DNA from: Sphingobacteriales bacterium | GTDB lineage: Bacteria; Bacteroidota; Bacteroidia; Chitinophagales; Chitinophagaceae | NCBI GenBank assembly: GCA_003963365.1 | Contig: RXJG01000004.1 | Coordinates: forward strand, 824,162 to 888,161 | Direction of reading: 5' to 3' | Length of the DNA: 64,000 nucleotides | Part shown: positions 7,856 to 16,677 of the stretch, in pieces | Numbering within the stretch: position 1 is the first letter of the stretch | How the letters are laid out: every line of letters begins with the position of its first letter | The notes under the pieces: generated by a model | Database searches by the model: none | What the model was told of the DNA's origin: nothing | What the model saw: only the letters and a program-made list of their open reading frames with translations | Program-made: the position numbers and the translations under genes

Positions 7856-9898
7856 TTAAATGAATAATGCCACCAGCACATCAATAAGTTTAATACCAAT
7901 GAACGGAACGATAACACCGCCTACTCCATAGATGAATAAATTTCTTCTTAACAATGCACTGGCGCCAATTGGTTTGTATGCAACACCTTTTAATGCCAAA
8001 GGAATTAATAATGGAATGATGATAGCGTTAAAAATGACTGCAGAAAGTATTGCACTCTGTGGACTGTGCAGCTTCATAATATTTAATGCCTGCAATGCCG
8101 GAATAGAAGTAATGAATAATGCCGGAACGATAGCAAAATATTTTGCTACATCATTGGCAATACTAAAAGTGGTTAATGTTCCTCTTGTCATCAGCAATTG
8201 TTTGCCTATTTCTACTACTTCTATCAGTTTAGTTGGGTCATTATCCAGGTCAACCATATTGCCGGCTTCTTTAGCCGCTTGTGTACCGCTGTTCATAGCT
8301 ACCCCAACATCAGCTTGAGCAAGAGCCGGAGCATCATTGGTGCCATCACCCATCATCGCTACCAATCTTCCTTCTTTTTGTTCTTTACGGATATAATTCA
8401 TTTTATCTTCCGGTTTTGCTTCCGCAATAAAATCATCCACACCTGCCTTCTCTGCAATATATTTTGCCGTTAAGGGATTATCACCTGTAACCATTACGGT
8501 TTTAATACCCATCTTACGTAAGCGCTGAAAACGTTCCTGTATGCCGGGCTTAATAATATCCTGTAATTCAATTACGCCAATTACTTTTTCATTTTCTGAA
8601 ACAACTAATGGAGTGCCACCATTACTGGAAATACCTTTTACAATCTTACCAGTTTCATCAGGAAAGGCATTGCCATTCTTTTCACATAATTGCCTGATAG
8701 CATCGGCAGCGCCTTTTCGTATTCTTGTATTATCTACATCAATACCGGAGCTTCTTGTCTCCGCAGTAAACTTGATAAACTTTGGGCGATTGAGTTTGAA
8801 ATTATTAATATCAATGGCGGCTAATTCAATAATAGATTTCCCTTCAGGAGTTTCATCTGCAAGGGAACTTAGTACTACTGATTTTATAAAATGTGCTTCA
8901 TTCACTCCATGTGCCGGATAAAAATTAGTCGCCTTTCGGTTACCAATGGTGATGGTTCCTGTTTTATCCAACAACAAAACATCTATATCACCGGCCGTTT
9001 CTACGGCCTTACCACTTTTGGTAATTACATTAGCTCTTAATGCCCTGTCCATACCCGCAATACCAATGGCTGATAGTAATCCGCCGATAGTAGTAGGAAT
9101 TAAACAAACAAATAAAGAAATAAAAGCCGCAATGGTAATAGGTGTTTGTGCATAATCACCAAATGGTTTTAATGTTACTGTTACGATGATGAATACTAAT
9201 GTAAATCCAGCGAGTAAAATGGTCAATGCAATTTCGTTGGGAGTTTTTTGTCGTGAAGCTCCTTCTACCAATGCAATCATTTTATCTAAAAAACTTTCGC
9301 CCTGTTCTGTCGTTACTTTTACTTTTATTTTATCACTTAATACTTTGGTGCCACCGGTTACACTGCTTTTATCACCACCAGCTTCTCTTATCACCGGTGC
9401 ACTTTCTCCGGTAATAGCACTTTCATCAATAGTGGCTAACCCTTCAATAATTTCGCCATCGGAAGGAATGATATCACCAGCTTCACAAATAAACACATCT
9501 CCTTTTTTCAAATAAGAAGATGGAATAATTTTTATTTCATTCATAAATACTTCACCAACCTGCTGCAATAATTTGGCAGGAGTTTCTTCCCTGGTTTTAC
9601 GTAAACTGTTGGCCTGTGCTTTACCTCTTGCTTCTGCTATTGCTTCAGCAAAATTGGCAAAGAGCAAAGTGACGAATAATACAGCCGTAACAATGATATT
9701 GTAAGTAAGATTACCCTGGCTTTGTTCACCGGCAGCAATCCAGATGCATACACCTATCATTACTAAGGTGCCAATCCATACGGTAAACATTACCGGGTTA
9801 CGAAACATTTTGGCAGGATTCAGTTTTGTAAATGAATCTTTTAATGCTTCTTTTACCAGTTCGGACTGGAATAATTTATTGGAAGTTCTTTGTTTCAT
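7856..9898 (-). CDS. kdpB: Potassium-transporting ATPase ATP-binding subunit KdpB
   Basis: I use the ATG at 9898 (680 residues, [10 protein letters not shown]). The frame extends upstream to 9934, but that would overlap kdpA. The protein is a P-type ATPase with the actuator motif ITGESAPV, the phosphorylation motif DKTGTITIG and the hinge [18 protein letters not shown]. Transmembrane helices flank these. KdpB hydrolyses ATP to drive potassium entry through KdpA. It sits between kdpA and kdpC as in other bacteria. Confidence 0.96.
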   Translation of the reverse strand: MKQRTSNKLFQSELVKEALKDSFTKLNPAKMFRNPVMFTVWIGTLVMIGVCIWIAAGEQSQGNLTYNIIVTAVLFVTLLFANFAEAIAEARGKAQANSLRKTREETPAKLLQQVGEVFMNEIKIIPSSYLKKGDVFICEAGDIIPSDGEIIEGLATIDESAITGESAPVIREAGGDKSSVTGGTKVLSDKIKVKVTTEQGESFLDKMIALVEGASRQKTPNEIALTILLAGFTLVFIIVTVTLKPFGDYAQTPITIAAFISLFVCLIPTTIGGLLSAIGIAGMDRALRANVITKSGKAVETAGDIDVLLLDKTGTITIGNRKATNFYPAHGVNEAHFIKSVVLSSLADETPEGKSIIELAAIDINNFKLNRPKFIKFTAETRSSGIDVDNTRIRKGAADAIRQLCEKNGNAFPDETGKIVKGISSNGGTPLVVSENEKVIGVIELQDIIKPGIQERFQRLRKMGIKTVMVTGDNPLTAKYIAEKAGVDDFIAEAKPEDKMNYIRKEQKEGRLVAMMGDGTNDAPALAQADVGVAMNSGTQAAKEAGNMVDLDNDPTKLIEVVEIGKQLLMTRGTLTTFSIANDVAKYFAIVPALFITSIPALQALNIMKLHSPQSAILSAVIFNAIIIPLLIPLALKGVAYKPIGASALLRRNLFIYGVGGVIVPFIGIKLIDVLVALFI

Positions 9899-9908
9899 TT
9901 TTAAATAA

Positions 9909-11609
9909 TTAATGAATAGAAAAATGTTCTGCAATAGGTCCTAATGCCAATGCCGGGAAGAATGATAAAGCAGCTACAATGACGATCACAGCAAATACCA
10001 TCAGTCCAAATGTTCCGGTATCTGTTTTTAATGTTCCTGCACTTTCAGGTATATATTTTTTATTTGCCAGGATACCTGCGATGGCAACAGGGCCAATAAT
10101 GGGTAAATATCTTGCCAGCAACATAACAATACCACAGGAAATATTCCAGAAGGGAACGTTATTACCTAACCCTCCAAAGCCACTACCGTTGTTGGCACTG
10201 GAAGATGTGTACTCGTACAACATTTCACTAAAGCCATGATACCCGGGATTACTCAGCCACGAAGCATAAGCAGTTGGATTATGTGCATAGAGATAGCTGG
10301 AAATAGCAGTACCGGTTAAAATGAGCAACGGGTGTAACAGAGCAATAATCATTGCAATCTTCATCTCTCTTGCTTCAATTTTCTTACCTAAAAATTCCGG
10401 TGTTCTTCCCACCATTAATCCGCTGATGAATACAGCGAGGATGATGAAGATGTAGAAATTTAAAAATCCAACACCCACACCACCAAATAATGAGTTTACC
10501 ATCATGCCCAGCATGGCAAACATGCCTGAGAGTGGTGTTAAACTGTCATGCATGGCATTTACAGAGCCGTTGCTGGTACAAGTGGTATTGACTACCCAGT
10601 AAGCGGAGGCACCTGAACCAAAACGAACTTCTTTTCCTTCCATACTTCCCATAGGTTGTGTAATTCCCATTTTGGTGATGGCCATATTGCCATTCATTTC
10701 GTTGATGATGGTTGGAATAAGTAACAATAAAAATCCTGTAAGCATTACTCCAAATATTACCCAGGCTAATTTTCTTCTTTTTAAAATATAACCCATCGTA
10801 AATATTAAGGCAACAGGAATAAGTAATATGTAAATCGTTTGAATGATGTTGGTGAAATAAGAAGGGTTTTCTAAAGGATGTGCCGAGTTTGGTCCGAAGA
10901 AACCACCACCATTGGTGCCTAATTGTTTGATAGCAACAAATCCGGCAACAGGTCCGCGGCTTACCTGTACAGTATCTCCCTGCAAACTGGTGATAGTGTC
11001 TTTACCTTTAAACGTCATCGGTACTCCATTAAAAGCAAACAGGATGGCTGCTATTAATGCCAATGGTAATAAGATGCGGGTACAACTGCGGATGAAAAAG
11101 AAATAATAATTACCCAGTTTATCTGTTGTTTTTTCTTTCATAGCAAAAAAAACAAAAGCCGCCATCGCCATACCACAACCGGCACTGATGAACTGAAAAA
11201 GCATTACCGTTAGCTGACCAAAATAAGACATAGCTGTTTCACCGGAATAGTGCTGCAGGTTAGTATTACTGATAAAGCTGATAGTAGTATTAAATGCCAA
11301 ATCAGCACTCATGGATGGATTGTTATCAGGATTCAATGGCAGCCAGCTCATGTTCATTAATACAAACATGGAGAACAAAAACCAAACTAAGTTCATAGTA
11401 AGTAATGCCAGCAAATGTTGTTTCCAGTTCATTTCTTTCAGTGGATTAACACCTCCCAGCTTATAAAAAATTTTGTCAATGGGATTAAATAAACCATCCG
11501 CCCAGGTTTTTTCATTGCTGTACACTTTTCCAATGTATTTACCAAGTGGAATAGCAAATGCCATTACCAATATGAACATTATAAATATGCCAGCTATTTC
11601 AGTGTTCAT
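9909..11609 (-). CDS. kdpA: Potassium-transporting ATPase channel subunit KdpA
   Basis: The 566-residue polytopic membrane protein carries the KdpA selectivity-filter loops, including [20 protein letters not shown] and [12 protein letters not shown]. KdpA is the potassium-binding and translocating subunit of KdpFABC in the inner membrane. Its start lies 3 bp after the kdpF stop codon. Length and loop motifs are normal for the family. Confidence 0.96.
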   Translation of the reverse strand: MNTEIAGIFIMFILVMAFAIPLGKYIGKVYSNEKTWADGLFNPIDKIFYKLGGVNPLKEMNWKQHLLALLTMNLVWFLFSMFVLMNMSWLPLNPDNNPSMSADLAFNTTISFISNTNLQHYSGETAMSYFGQLTVMLFQFISAGCGMAMAAFVFFAMKEKTTDKLGNYYFFFIRSCTRILLPLALIAAILFAFNGVPMTFKGKDTITSLQGDTVQVSRGPVAGFVAIKQLGTNGGGFFGPNSAHPLENPSYFTNIIQTIYILLIPVALIFTMGYILKRRKLAWVIFGVMLTGFLLLLIPTIINEMNGNMAITKMGITQPMGSMEGKEVRFGSGASAYWVVNTTCTSNGSVNAMHDSLTPLSGMFAMLGMMVNSLFGGVGVGFLNFYIFIILAVFISGLMVGRTPEFLGKKIEAREMKIAMIIALLHPLLILTGTAISSYLYAHNPTAYASWLSNPGYHGFSEMLYEYTSSSANNGSGFGGLGNNVPFWNISCGIVMLLARYLPIIGPVAIAGILANKKYIPESAGTLKTDTGTFGLMVFAVIVIVAALSFFPALALGPIAEHFSIH

Positions 11610-11612
11610 GTT

Positions 11613-11690
11613 TTAAAATTTTTCTGGTTTTAGTAATACATAGCACATATAAATAAATACGGCTATGGCAATGATGAATAAGTAGATCAT
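11613..11690 (-). CDS. kdpF: Potassium-transporting ATPase subunit KdpF
   Basis: This 25-residue ORF starts at the ATG at 11690 and is a single transmembrane helix (MIYLFIIAIAVFIYMCYVLL) followed by the C-terminal KPEKF. Its size, its position immediately before kdpA, and the ending LLKPEKF all fit KdpF, the small stabilising subunit of the pump. The spacing to kdpA is 3 bp, so translation is probably coupled. Confidence 0.85.
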   Translation of the reverse strand: MIYLFIIAIAVFIYMCYVLLKPEKF

Positions 11691-11693
11691 AGC

Positions 11694-11777
11694 TTAAATT
11701 TTTTCGAAATAATTAATGGCTTTGAAAAAGAGAATAAAGCCGAGTACACCGGCTGCGGTTAATAGTATCGTCATCAT
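11694..11777 (-). CDS. 27-residue membrane peptide upstream of kdpF
   Basis: This ORF begins ATG ATG at 11777 and encodes one hydrophobic helix (TILLTAAGVLGFILFFKAI) with a short charged tail NYFEKI. It ends 3 bp before the kdpF start, the same spacing as between kdpF and kdpA. It could be a second KdpF-like subunit or a regulatory peptide. I know of no named family for it. The evidence is its tight operon packing and its membrane-helix composition. Confidence 0.5.
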   Translation of the reverse strand: MMTILLTAAGVLGFILFFKAINYFEKI

Positions 11778-11780
11778 AAC

Positions 11781-11912
11781 TTATGCGTTTAATATTCTGT
11801 AAATAATTCCGGCAATAATTATGAGGCCGTATAAACCTGCCAATAAATGCCAGGACTCTGGTTTTTTGATGAAATGGGCATTAAGGTATACCACTTTGAA
11901 GATATTTATCAT
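11781..11912 (-). CDS. 43-residue putative membrane protein at the head of the kdp operon
   Basis: The ORF starts at the ATG at 11912 and ends 3 bp before the next small ORF. It has a polar N-terminal half (AHFIKKPESWH) and a C-terminal helix LLAGLYGLIIIAGIIYRIL. Spacing of 3 bp to its neighbour matches the rest of this run of small genes. The candidate sigma-54 promoter just upstream would begin transcription at or very near this ATG. So it may be read from a leaderless message, or it may not be translated. No family is recognised. Confidence 0.4.
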   Translation of the reverse strand: MINIFKVVYLNAHFIKKPESWHLLAGLYGLIIIAGIIYRILNA

Positions 11913-11922
11913 GACAATAGTC

Positions 11923-11938
11923 AGCAAGCCATAAGCCA
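11923..11938 (-). promoter_or_regulatory. Candidate sigma-54 (-24/-12) promoter for kdp
   Basis: On the minus strand TGGCTTATGGCTTGCT has GG and GC separated by exactly 10 bp. It matches TGGC and TTGCT of the sigma-54 consensus. It lies just upstream of the kdp small ORFs and just downstream of a gene for a sigma-54 activator. The predicted start is near 11912. Short motifs of this kind can arise by chance. Confidence 0.5.
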
Positions 11939-11951
11939 ATTTGCCAAAGAA

Positions 11952-11971
11952 GCCTGAAAGTGTTTGCAGGC
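11952..11971. promoter_or_regulatory. Inverted repeat upstream of the sigma-54 promoter candidate
   Basis: GCCTG-N10-CAGGC lies 14-33 bp upstream of the -24 element. A longer CTGAAA-N17-TTTCAG pair overlaps it. Either could be an enhancer-type site for the neighbouring activator. The arms are short, so this is tentative. Confidence 0.25.
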
Positions 11972-12003
11972 AATGGTTTCAGAACATATTAAAATGGCAA
12001 TAA

Positions 12004-12032
12004 AATAAAAAACCCTTTCAATTTGAAAGGGT
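12004..12032 (-). terminator. Rho-independent terminator after the sigma-54 regulator gene
   Basis: A perfect 9-bp stem (ACCCTTTCA / TGAAAGGGT, 3-nt loop) at 12012-12032 is followed on the minus strand by TTTTTTATTTTA. It ends the transcript from 12055-13395. It implies that kdp has its own promoter between here and 11912. Confidence 0.85.
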
Positions 12033-12054
12033 GACATTATCATTTTGAAAAGCT

Positions 12055-13395
12055 TTATTTGAGTTTGTACTCTTCCATTTTGCGGTAGAGGGTGGTGAGA
12101 CCTATATTCAGCAGTCTTGCAGTTTCAGTTTTATTTCCATTGGTATAGTTCAATACTTTTTGAATATGGATTTTTTCTGCGCTGGCTAAATCAAAAGCAG
12201 AAAGTGTTTTGCCTTCTGTTTTTACATATTGCTGAAATTCGTTTGGTAAGCTGCCTGGTAATAATTCATCGCCATCAGAAAGGATAACACTCCGTTCAAT
12301 CACATTCTTCAACTCACGGATATTGCCTTTCCAGTTGTGCAGTTGCAATGCTTCAAGATATGGTTTTGAAATTTGTATTGACTTCTTATTGATTTTGGCG
12401 GCAAAATGTACAGCAAAGAAGTTAGCCAGTTCTTCAATATCACTTACCCTTTCTTTTAAAGAAGGCAGGGCAATAGTAAAAACAGCGATGCGGTAATATA
12501 AATCCTCCCTGAAATTATTTAATGTAATTTCTTTTTGTAAATCACGATTGGTGGCGGCAATAATGCGTACATCAATTTTTGTTGATTTACTGTCACCTAC
12601 TTTTAAGAACTCACCGGTTTCCAATACCCGTAACAGTTTTGCCTGCAGTTCCATTGGCATTTCACCAATTTCATCTAAAAAAACGGTGCCACCATTTGCT
12701 TCTTCAAAAATTCCTTTGCTGTCTTTAACAGCGCCTGTAAAAGCCCCGGCTTTATGACCAAACAATTCATTCTCCAGTAATTCTTTGCTGAAAGCTGAGC
12801 AGTTAACAGCGATAAATGTTTGTTGTTTGCGGTTGCTGTTGTTATGGATGGCTTGTGCAAATACTTCTTTACCTGTACCTGTTTCGCCGGTTAATAATAC
12901 GGTAGCATTTGTTGCTGAAACTTTTGTGGCTACATCAATGGCTGCTGTAATTGCTTTTGATTTACCAATGATGCTGTTAAAGGAATATTTATTGCCTAAT
13001 TGTTTTTCCAGTTGCTGCACTCTTTTGGCAAGGCTCACTTTTTCTATTGCCCTCTTGAGCAGCGGAATGATTTTATTATTATCATCTCCCTTGGTGATAT
13101 AATCAAAGGCCCCGTTCTTAATAGCCTGTACACCATCGGGAATATTTCCATAAGCAGTTAAAAGAATAATTTCTGTTGAAGGATATTTCTCTTTGATGGT
13201 TTTTGACATTTCCACACCATTGCCATCCGGAAGTTTTACATCACAAAGCACCACATCAATTTCTGTTTGTTCCATTTTTTTTAAACCCGATTTGCAGTCA
13301 GCAGCCTGGGCTACTTCAAAACCTTCCAGCGAAATAATTTTCGCCAGCAGGCTGCGCAATTTTTCTTCGTCATCTATTATGAGAACCTGGTTCAC
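12055..13395 (-). CDS. Sigma-54-dependent response regulator (NtrC type)
   Basis: The 446-residue protein has a receiver domain (residues 1-120, phosphoacceptor D52 in VLCDVKLPDG). An AAA+ domain follows, with Walker A GETGTGKE and the sigma-54 contact loop GAFTGA, and the protein ends in a Fis-type helix-turn-helix (ETARLLNIGLTTLYRKM). It activates RNA polymerase carrying sigma-54. It is adjacent to and co-oriented with kdp, and no OmpR-type KdpE is seen in the cluster. I infer that it takes the place of KdpE, with the separate kinase at 3482-5212 as its likely partner. It has its own terminator. Confidence 0.9.
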   Translation of the reverse strand: MNQVLIIDDEEKLRSLLAKIISLEGFEVAQAADCKSGLKKMEQTEIDVVLCDVKLPDGNGVEMSKTIKEKYPSTEIILLTAYGNIPDGVQAIKNGAFDYITKGDDNNKIIPLLKRAIEKVSLAKRVQQLEKQLGNKYSFNSIIGKSKAITAAIDVATKVSATNATVLLTGETGTGKEVFAQAIHNNSNRKQQTFIAVNCSAFSKELLENELFGHKAGAFTGAVKDSKGIFEEANGGTVFLDEIGEMPMELQAKLLRVLETGEFLKVGDSKSTKIDVRIIAATNRDLQKEITLNNFREDLYYRIAVFTIALPSLKERVSDIEELANFFAVHFAAKINKKSIQISKPYLEALQLHNWKGNIRELKNVIERSVILSDGDELLPGSLPNEFQQYVKTEGKTLSAFDLASAEKIHIQKVLNYTNGNKTETARLLNIGLTTLYRKMEEYKLK

Positions 13396-13460
13396 TAATT
13401 AGTGGTTAAATTAAAATGTAAATATAATCAGAAACAAAACGAAGACAGGTTATTGATTTG

Positions 13461-14198
13461 TTAGAGGCCCAGCACCTGCCGCAATTTTACGTAACCACTC
13501 CGGCTTACCGGAACTTTTGCTCCCGATTTTAAGAGGGCAATATGATTATCCTTTTCGTACGGGTCAATCCTTGTTATTTGTTGTATGTTGATAATATAAG
13601 AACGATGGCTGCGGACAAATTGCCCGGCATCCAGACTTTGTTCAAAGAAACTCATCGTTTTATTCTTAAGGAAATATCCTTCCTGTGTATGAACTTTTAC
13701 ATAATCATCAGCGGCTTCCAAATACCAGATATCGTGTGCCGGAATGATTTTTATTTTACTTCCATTCTTTACTACTACCCGGTTGTTTTGTGTTGGTGAT
13801 TGTGCAGCTGTATCTAATAATTCCTTCAAATTATTTTTTGGAGCAGGTTGTAGCTGCTGCCATTTTTCAATGGCTTTATTAAAACGATCCTGGCTGAAAG
13901 GTTTTAGTAAATAATCCACTGCATGTGCATCAAATGCTTTAATAGCATATTCGTCAAATGCCGTAGCGAATATCACCGATGGTTTTTCATCCAGCAGCTC
14001 TAACATTTCAAAGCCATTGATCTTGGGCATTTGTATGTCTAAGAAAATGAGGTCAGGCTGGTATTGCTGAATGGCTTTTACTCCTTCAAAACCATCACCA
14101 CATTCCGCCACTATTTCCAGTGAAGGATGTTTTTGCAAATATTCTTTTACAATCATTCTTGCTAACGGTTCATCATCTATTAAAACAACTTTGCTCAT
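13461..14198 (-). CDS. LytTR-family response regulator
   Basis: The 245-residue protein joins a receiver domain (DD near residue 7, phosphoacceptor in LIFLDIQMPKING near residue 55) to a C-terminal LytTR DNA-binding domain. The latter contains IWYLEAADDYVKVHT and FVRSHRSYIINIQQI. It lies 11 bp after the sensor kinase gene and forms a LytS/LytR-like pair with it. Its targets are unknown. The DUF4288 and LiaF-like genes just upstream in the same direction are candidates. Confidence 0.9.
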   Translation of the reverse strand: MSKVVLIDDEPLARMIVKEYLQKHPSLEIVAECGDGFEGVKAIQQYQPDLIFLDIQMPKINGFEMLELLDEKPSVIFATAFDEYAIKAFDAHAVDYLLKPFSQDRFNKAIEKWQQLQPAPKNNLKELLDTAAQSPTQNNRVVVKNGSKIKIIPAHDIWYLEAADDYVKVHTQEGYFLKNKTMSFFEQSLDAGQFVRSHRSYIINIQQITRIDPYEKDNHIALLKSGAKVPVSRSGYVKLRQVLGL

Positions 14199-14209
14199 AT
14201 CATTAAGTT

Positions 14210-15244
14210 TTATGCTTGTGGTATTTTAACGGTAGTTATAAAAAGATTATGATCTGCTTTTGTACTTACCAAATCATGTCTTCCAAATAAAAGGTACAAC
14301 CTTCTTTGCACAGAACTTAATCCAAAGCCTGTTCCCTGTTTGGGAGAAGAGGTTTCCGGATCAAATGGATTTTGTACAGTTATCTGCAAAACATTATCCA
14401 CGGCAGAAGCATGTAAAACGATCGTTGTTTCACCGGTAGTATCGTACAATCCAAATTTGATTGCATTTTCCACCAGCGGTTGTAATAACATAGCTGGTAT
14501 TTTCATTTCACCGGTTTTATCATCACTTTCAATATTGGTGGAAAGCCGGTTGCCAAATCTTACTTTCTCTATTTCCAGGTACAACTGCAGGTATTGTAAT
14601 TCTTCTTTCAAACTTATCCATTGGTGTTCTTCTCTTTTTAAAGTGCCTCTCAAAAAATCTGATAACTGCTGTATCATTTTTCTCGCCTCATCGGGTCTTG
14701 TGCCTACCAATGCACTGATGGAGTTTAAACTGTTGAATAAAAAATGTGGCTGTAATTGCTGACGAAGTTTGAATAACTCTGCTTCTTTGGTTAACTGCTC
14801 GGCTTCTATTCTTCGTTTTTCATTTTCTTTCTGGTCCTGCTGTGTGTACCATACTACACATATTAACCCCATAAAACCAATCATCAGCAAGCCATAAGTA
14901 AACCGTATAGGAAAAGATTTGGTGAAGAAGTGATTGTATTCTTCCATATTTAGAAAATAAACCAATCCCGAGCGGCTTAGAAACAACCATATTAATGTGA
15001 TAACAAAACCGATTCCGATCAGATTAAAGTAATCATTGTTTTTAGGCAGGTAATAACGGATAATGGTAGCCAGTACCAGGCAGCCGGCCACCAGTAAACT
15101 ATTGGTGATGGCACTGTCAATCAGCGCTGTTCTCCAATGGGAACCCGTATAAAGCAAAACAAGGTAATTTGCCAGGATTATCATTAATGCCAGCGCAACA
15201 AAAAGAAATTTGTTTTTATATGAACCGAATAATGGTTTACGCAC
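14210..15244 (-). CDS. LytS-type sensor histidine kinase
   Basis: The 344-residue protein has about four transmembrane helices in residues 10-130. It then has the His_kinase (PF06580-type) core with LRQQLQPHFLFNSLNSISAL and a C-terminal ATPase region (QPLVENAIKFGL, GTGFGLSSVQRRL). These kinases phosphorylate LytTR regulators, and the next gene encodes one. The protein starts 9 bp after the DUF4288 gene, so the four genes from LiaF-like to LytTR may be one operon. Confidence 0.9.
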   Translation of the reverse strand: MRKPLFGSYKNKFLFVALALMIILANYLVLLYTGSHWRTALIDSAITNSLLVAGCLVLATIIRYYLPKNNDYFNLIGIGFVITLIWLFLSRSGLVYFLNMEEYNHFFTKSFPIRFTYGLLMIGFMGLICVVWYTQQDQKENEKRRIEAEQLTKEAELFKLRQQLQPHFLFNSLNSISALVGTRPDEARKMIQQLSDFLRGTLKREEHQWISLKEELQYLQLYLEIEKVRFGNRLSTNIESDDKTGEMKIPAMLLQPLVENAIKFGLYDTTGETTIVLHASAVDNVLQITVQNPFDPETSSPKQGTGFGLSSVQRRLYLLFGRHDLVSTKADHNLFITTVKIPQA

Positions 15245-15253
15245 AAATATTAA

Positions 15254-15613
15254 TTAAAGCAGTTGTAAAATCTGGTGAGTGGTTCTTTGCCGGATATGGT
15301 TAGCCTTTTCATCAATAAACTGGATATAACTGTGTGCATCACCTGTTTCTTTTATCATTGAATATACTTCTGCACCATCAATCAGTTCCTGCAGCTTATA
15401 CAGTTCAGCTACATTAATAAATTTCCACTGCACCATTTCCTGGTTTACATTGGCAAAACAATCCTGTTCTTTTTGTCCCACCTGTTGCGCTTTTTCAAAC
15501 GCTGTTTCTTCATTATCGGCCGCAATTAAACGGAGTTGTTCATCAAACTGAGCAGTGTGTTCACCGTTGCCGCAAATGATGCGGTAAACGATCTTGGCTA
15601 AGTACCAGTTCAT
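15254..15613 (-). CDS. DUF4288 domain protein
   Basis: The 119-residue soluble protein opens NWYLAKIVYRIICGNG and contains the alternating pattern AADNEETAFEKAQQVG and WKFINVAELYKL, which fits DUF4288. Function of the family is not known. It has no signal peptide or membrane segment. It lies directly upstream of the kinase/regulator pair and downstream of the LiaF-like gene, so a link to that signalling system is possible. Confidence 0.75.
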   Translation of the reverse strand: MNWYLAKIVYRIICGNGEHTAQFDEQLRLIAADNEETAFEKAQQVGQKEQDCFANVNQEMVQWKFINVAELYKLQELIDGAEVYSMIKETGDAHSYIQFIDEKANHIRQRTTHQILQLL

Positions 15614-15666
15614 AGCAGCTTTTTTACGTTTGAAAAATTTTGTAATGATTTATTAATATTACAGCG

Positions 15667-16521
15667 TTACCAACTCTTTATTTCCACGCCTCCAAACACA
15701 ACACCACCTGTTATGATCAATGTTTTATCATAACTAATTACGTTAGGTTGTTGTCTTTTATCATCAATACCTCCAAAGAAGGGTGTGGTATTAATTTTTA
15801 ATTGCCAGTTAGAAGGAATCACCAAAGTACATCCGCCAAATATGGCGTTTAACTCCAAAACAGCTGTACCAGTAAAATCAGCCTGTGACAAATTAATTTC
15901 TCCGCCACCAAATACACAAGTCACTTTACCTCCTCTGAAATTTTTAGAGTAAACTGATTTTTTTATTCCACCAAATACCGCTGCTGTATCAAGGTAATCT
16001 TCCATGGATGTACTTTGCGATTGAGCATTACCTGTATTTGGATCCGCTGTTGCTGAAGCAGCAGGTTGCGGTGGTGTTCCTGTTGTTGAACTGGCACCGG
16101 TTTTTGGGTGATCATTATCCCATTTACTCCAGTCATCCCATTTTCTTCTTGGTTTTAATATCATTACAATTCCAACAATGATAATACCCACCGGCCAGAA
16201 ATATTGTTTTTCAACTAAACCCGGGGATATTTCATCTGATAAAAAATAACCACCGATCAGCATCAGTATCCACCAGGCATTATTACTGAAATTATGTTTA
16301 ATGCCACTAAAGAGACCGATCAATATTAAAATCATTGGCCAGGTAAATAACCAGTAAGGCAGATCAAAAAAAGCAGACTTGGCAATGGCGGCAATACCTA
16401 CCACTATTAATATGGCACCAAGCCAAAGATGGCTATTGGGGTTCTGACGTCTTTTCCTTTCCTCCCATCTTTCTTTCCACTTCTGTCCCCAGTTTTCTTC
16501 CCATTTCCTTTGATCATTCAT
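15667..16521 (-). CDS. LiaF-like membrane protein
   Basis: The 284-residue protein has a charged N-terminus, four transmembrane helices between about residues 29 and 125 (LiaF transmembrane/DUF5668 type), and a Pro/Ala/Ser/Thr linker. The C-terminal domain carries repeated FGG motifs (TCVFGGGEINLS, IFGGCTLVIP, FFGGIDDK, FGGVEIKSW). The C-terminus resembles the cell-wall-active antibiotic response domain. In Firmicutes LiaF restrains a LiaRS stress system. Here it precedes a LytS/LytTR pair, so an envelope stress role is a reasonable inference. Confidence 0.75.
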   Translation of the reverse strand: MNDQRKWEENWGQKWKERWEERKRRQNPNSHLWLGAILIVVGIAAIAKSAFFDLPYWLFTWPMILILIGLFSGIKHNFSNNAWWILMLIGGYFLSDEISPGLVEKQYFWPVGIIIVGIVMILKPRRKWDDWSKWDNDHPKTGASSTTGTPPQPAASATADPNTGNAQSQSTSMEDYLDTAAVFGGIKKSVYSKNFRGGKVTCVFGGGEINLSQADFTGTAVLELNAIFGGCTLVIPSNWQLKINTTPFFGGIDDKRQQPNVISYDKTLIITGGVVFGGVEIKSW

Positions 16522-16549
16522 ATTAAATAATTTTAACCAAAGCTAAGTG

Positions 16550-16577
16550 GTGAATGGTGAATAGTCAATGGTCAATG
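16550..16577. repeat. Intergenic heptamer array (GTGAATG/GTCAATG)
   Basis: Four heptamers in register read GTGAATG, GTGAATA, GTCAATG, GTCAATG. The same units recur at 43474-43501. It lies upstream of the LiaF-like gene. No coding role is possible here. Confidence 0.6.
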
Positions 16578-16622
16578 CTTTGTTTGACACCAAATCTCGG
16601 TAAATGGGGGAGAATGGTCGGT

Positions 16623-16655
16623 AAAAAAGAAGCTGCCTCTATGGGAGACAGCTTC
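16623..16655 (-). terminator. Terminator after the Oar-like receptor gene
   Basis: A 7-bp outer stem GAAGCTG/CAGCTTC with an inner CTCC/GGAG-type extension lies at 16629-16655. On the minus strand it is followed by TTTTTT. It sits about 20 bp after the receptor stop codon. Confidence 0.8.
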
Positions 16656-16677
16656 ATGGAATTTTAATGGGTTGGAT

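Noticed and set aside
16550-16577. Heptamer arrays considered as CRISPR repeats
   Set aside because: Units are contiguous without spacers, are degenerate, and no cas gene is present.
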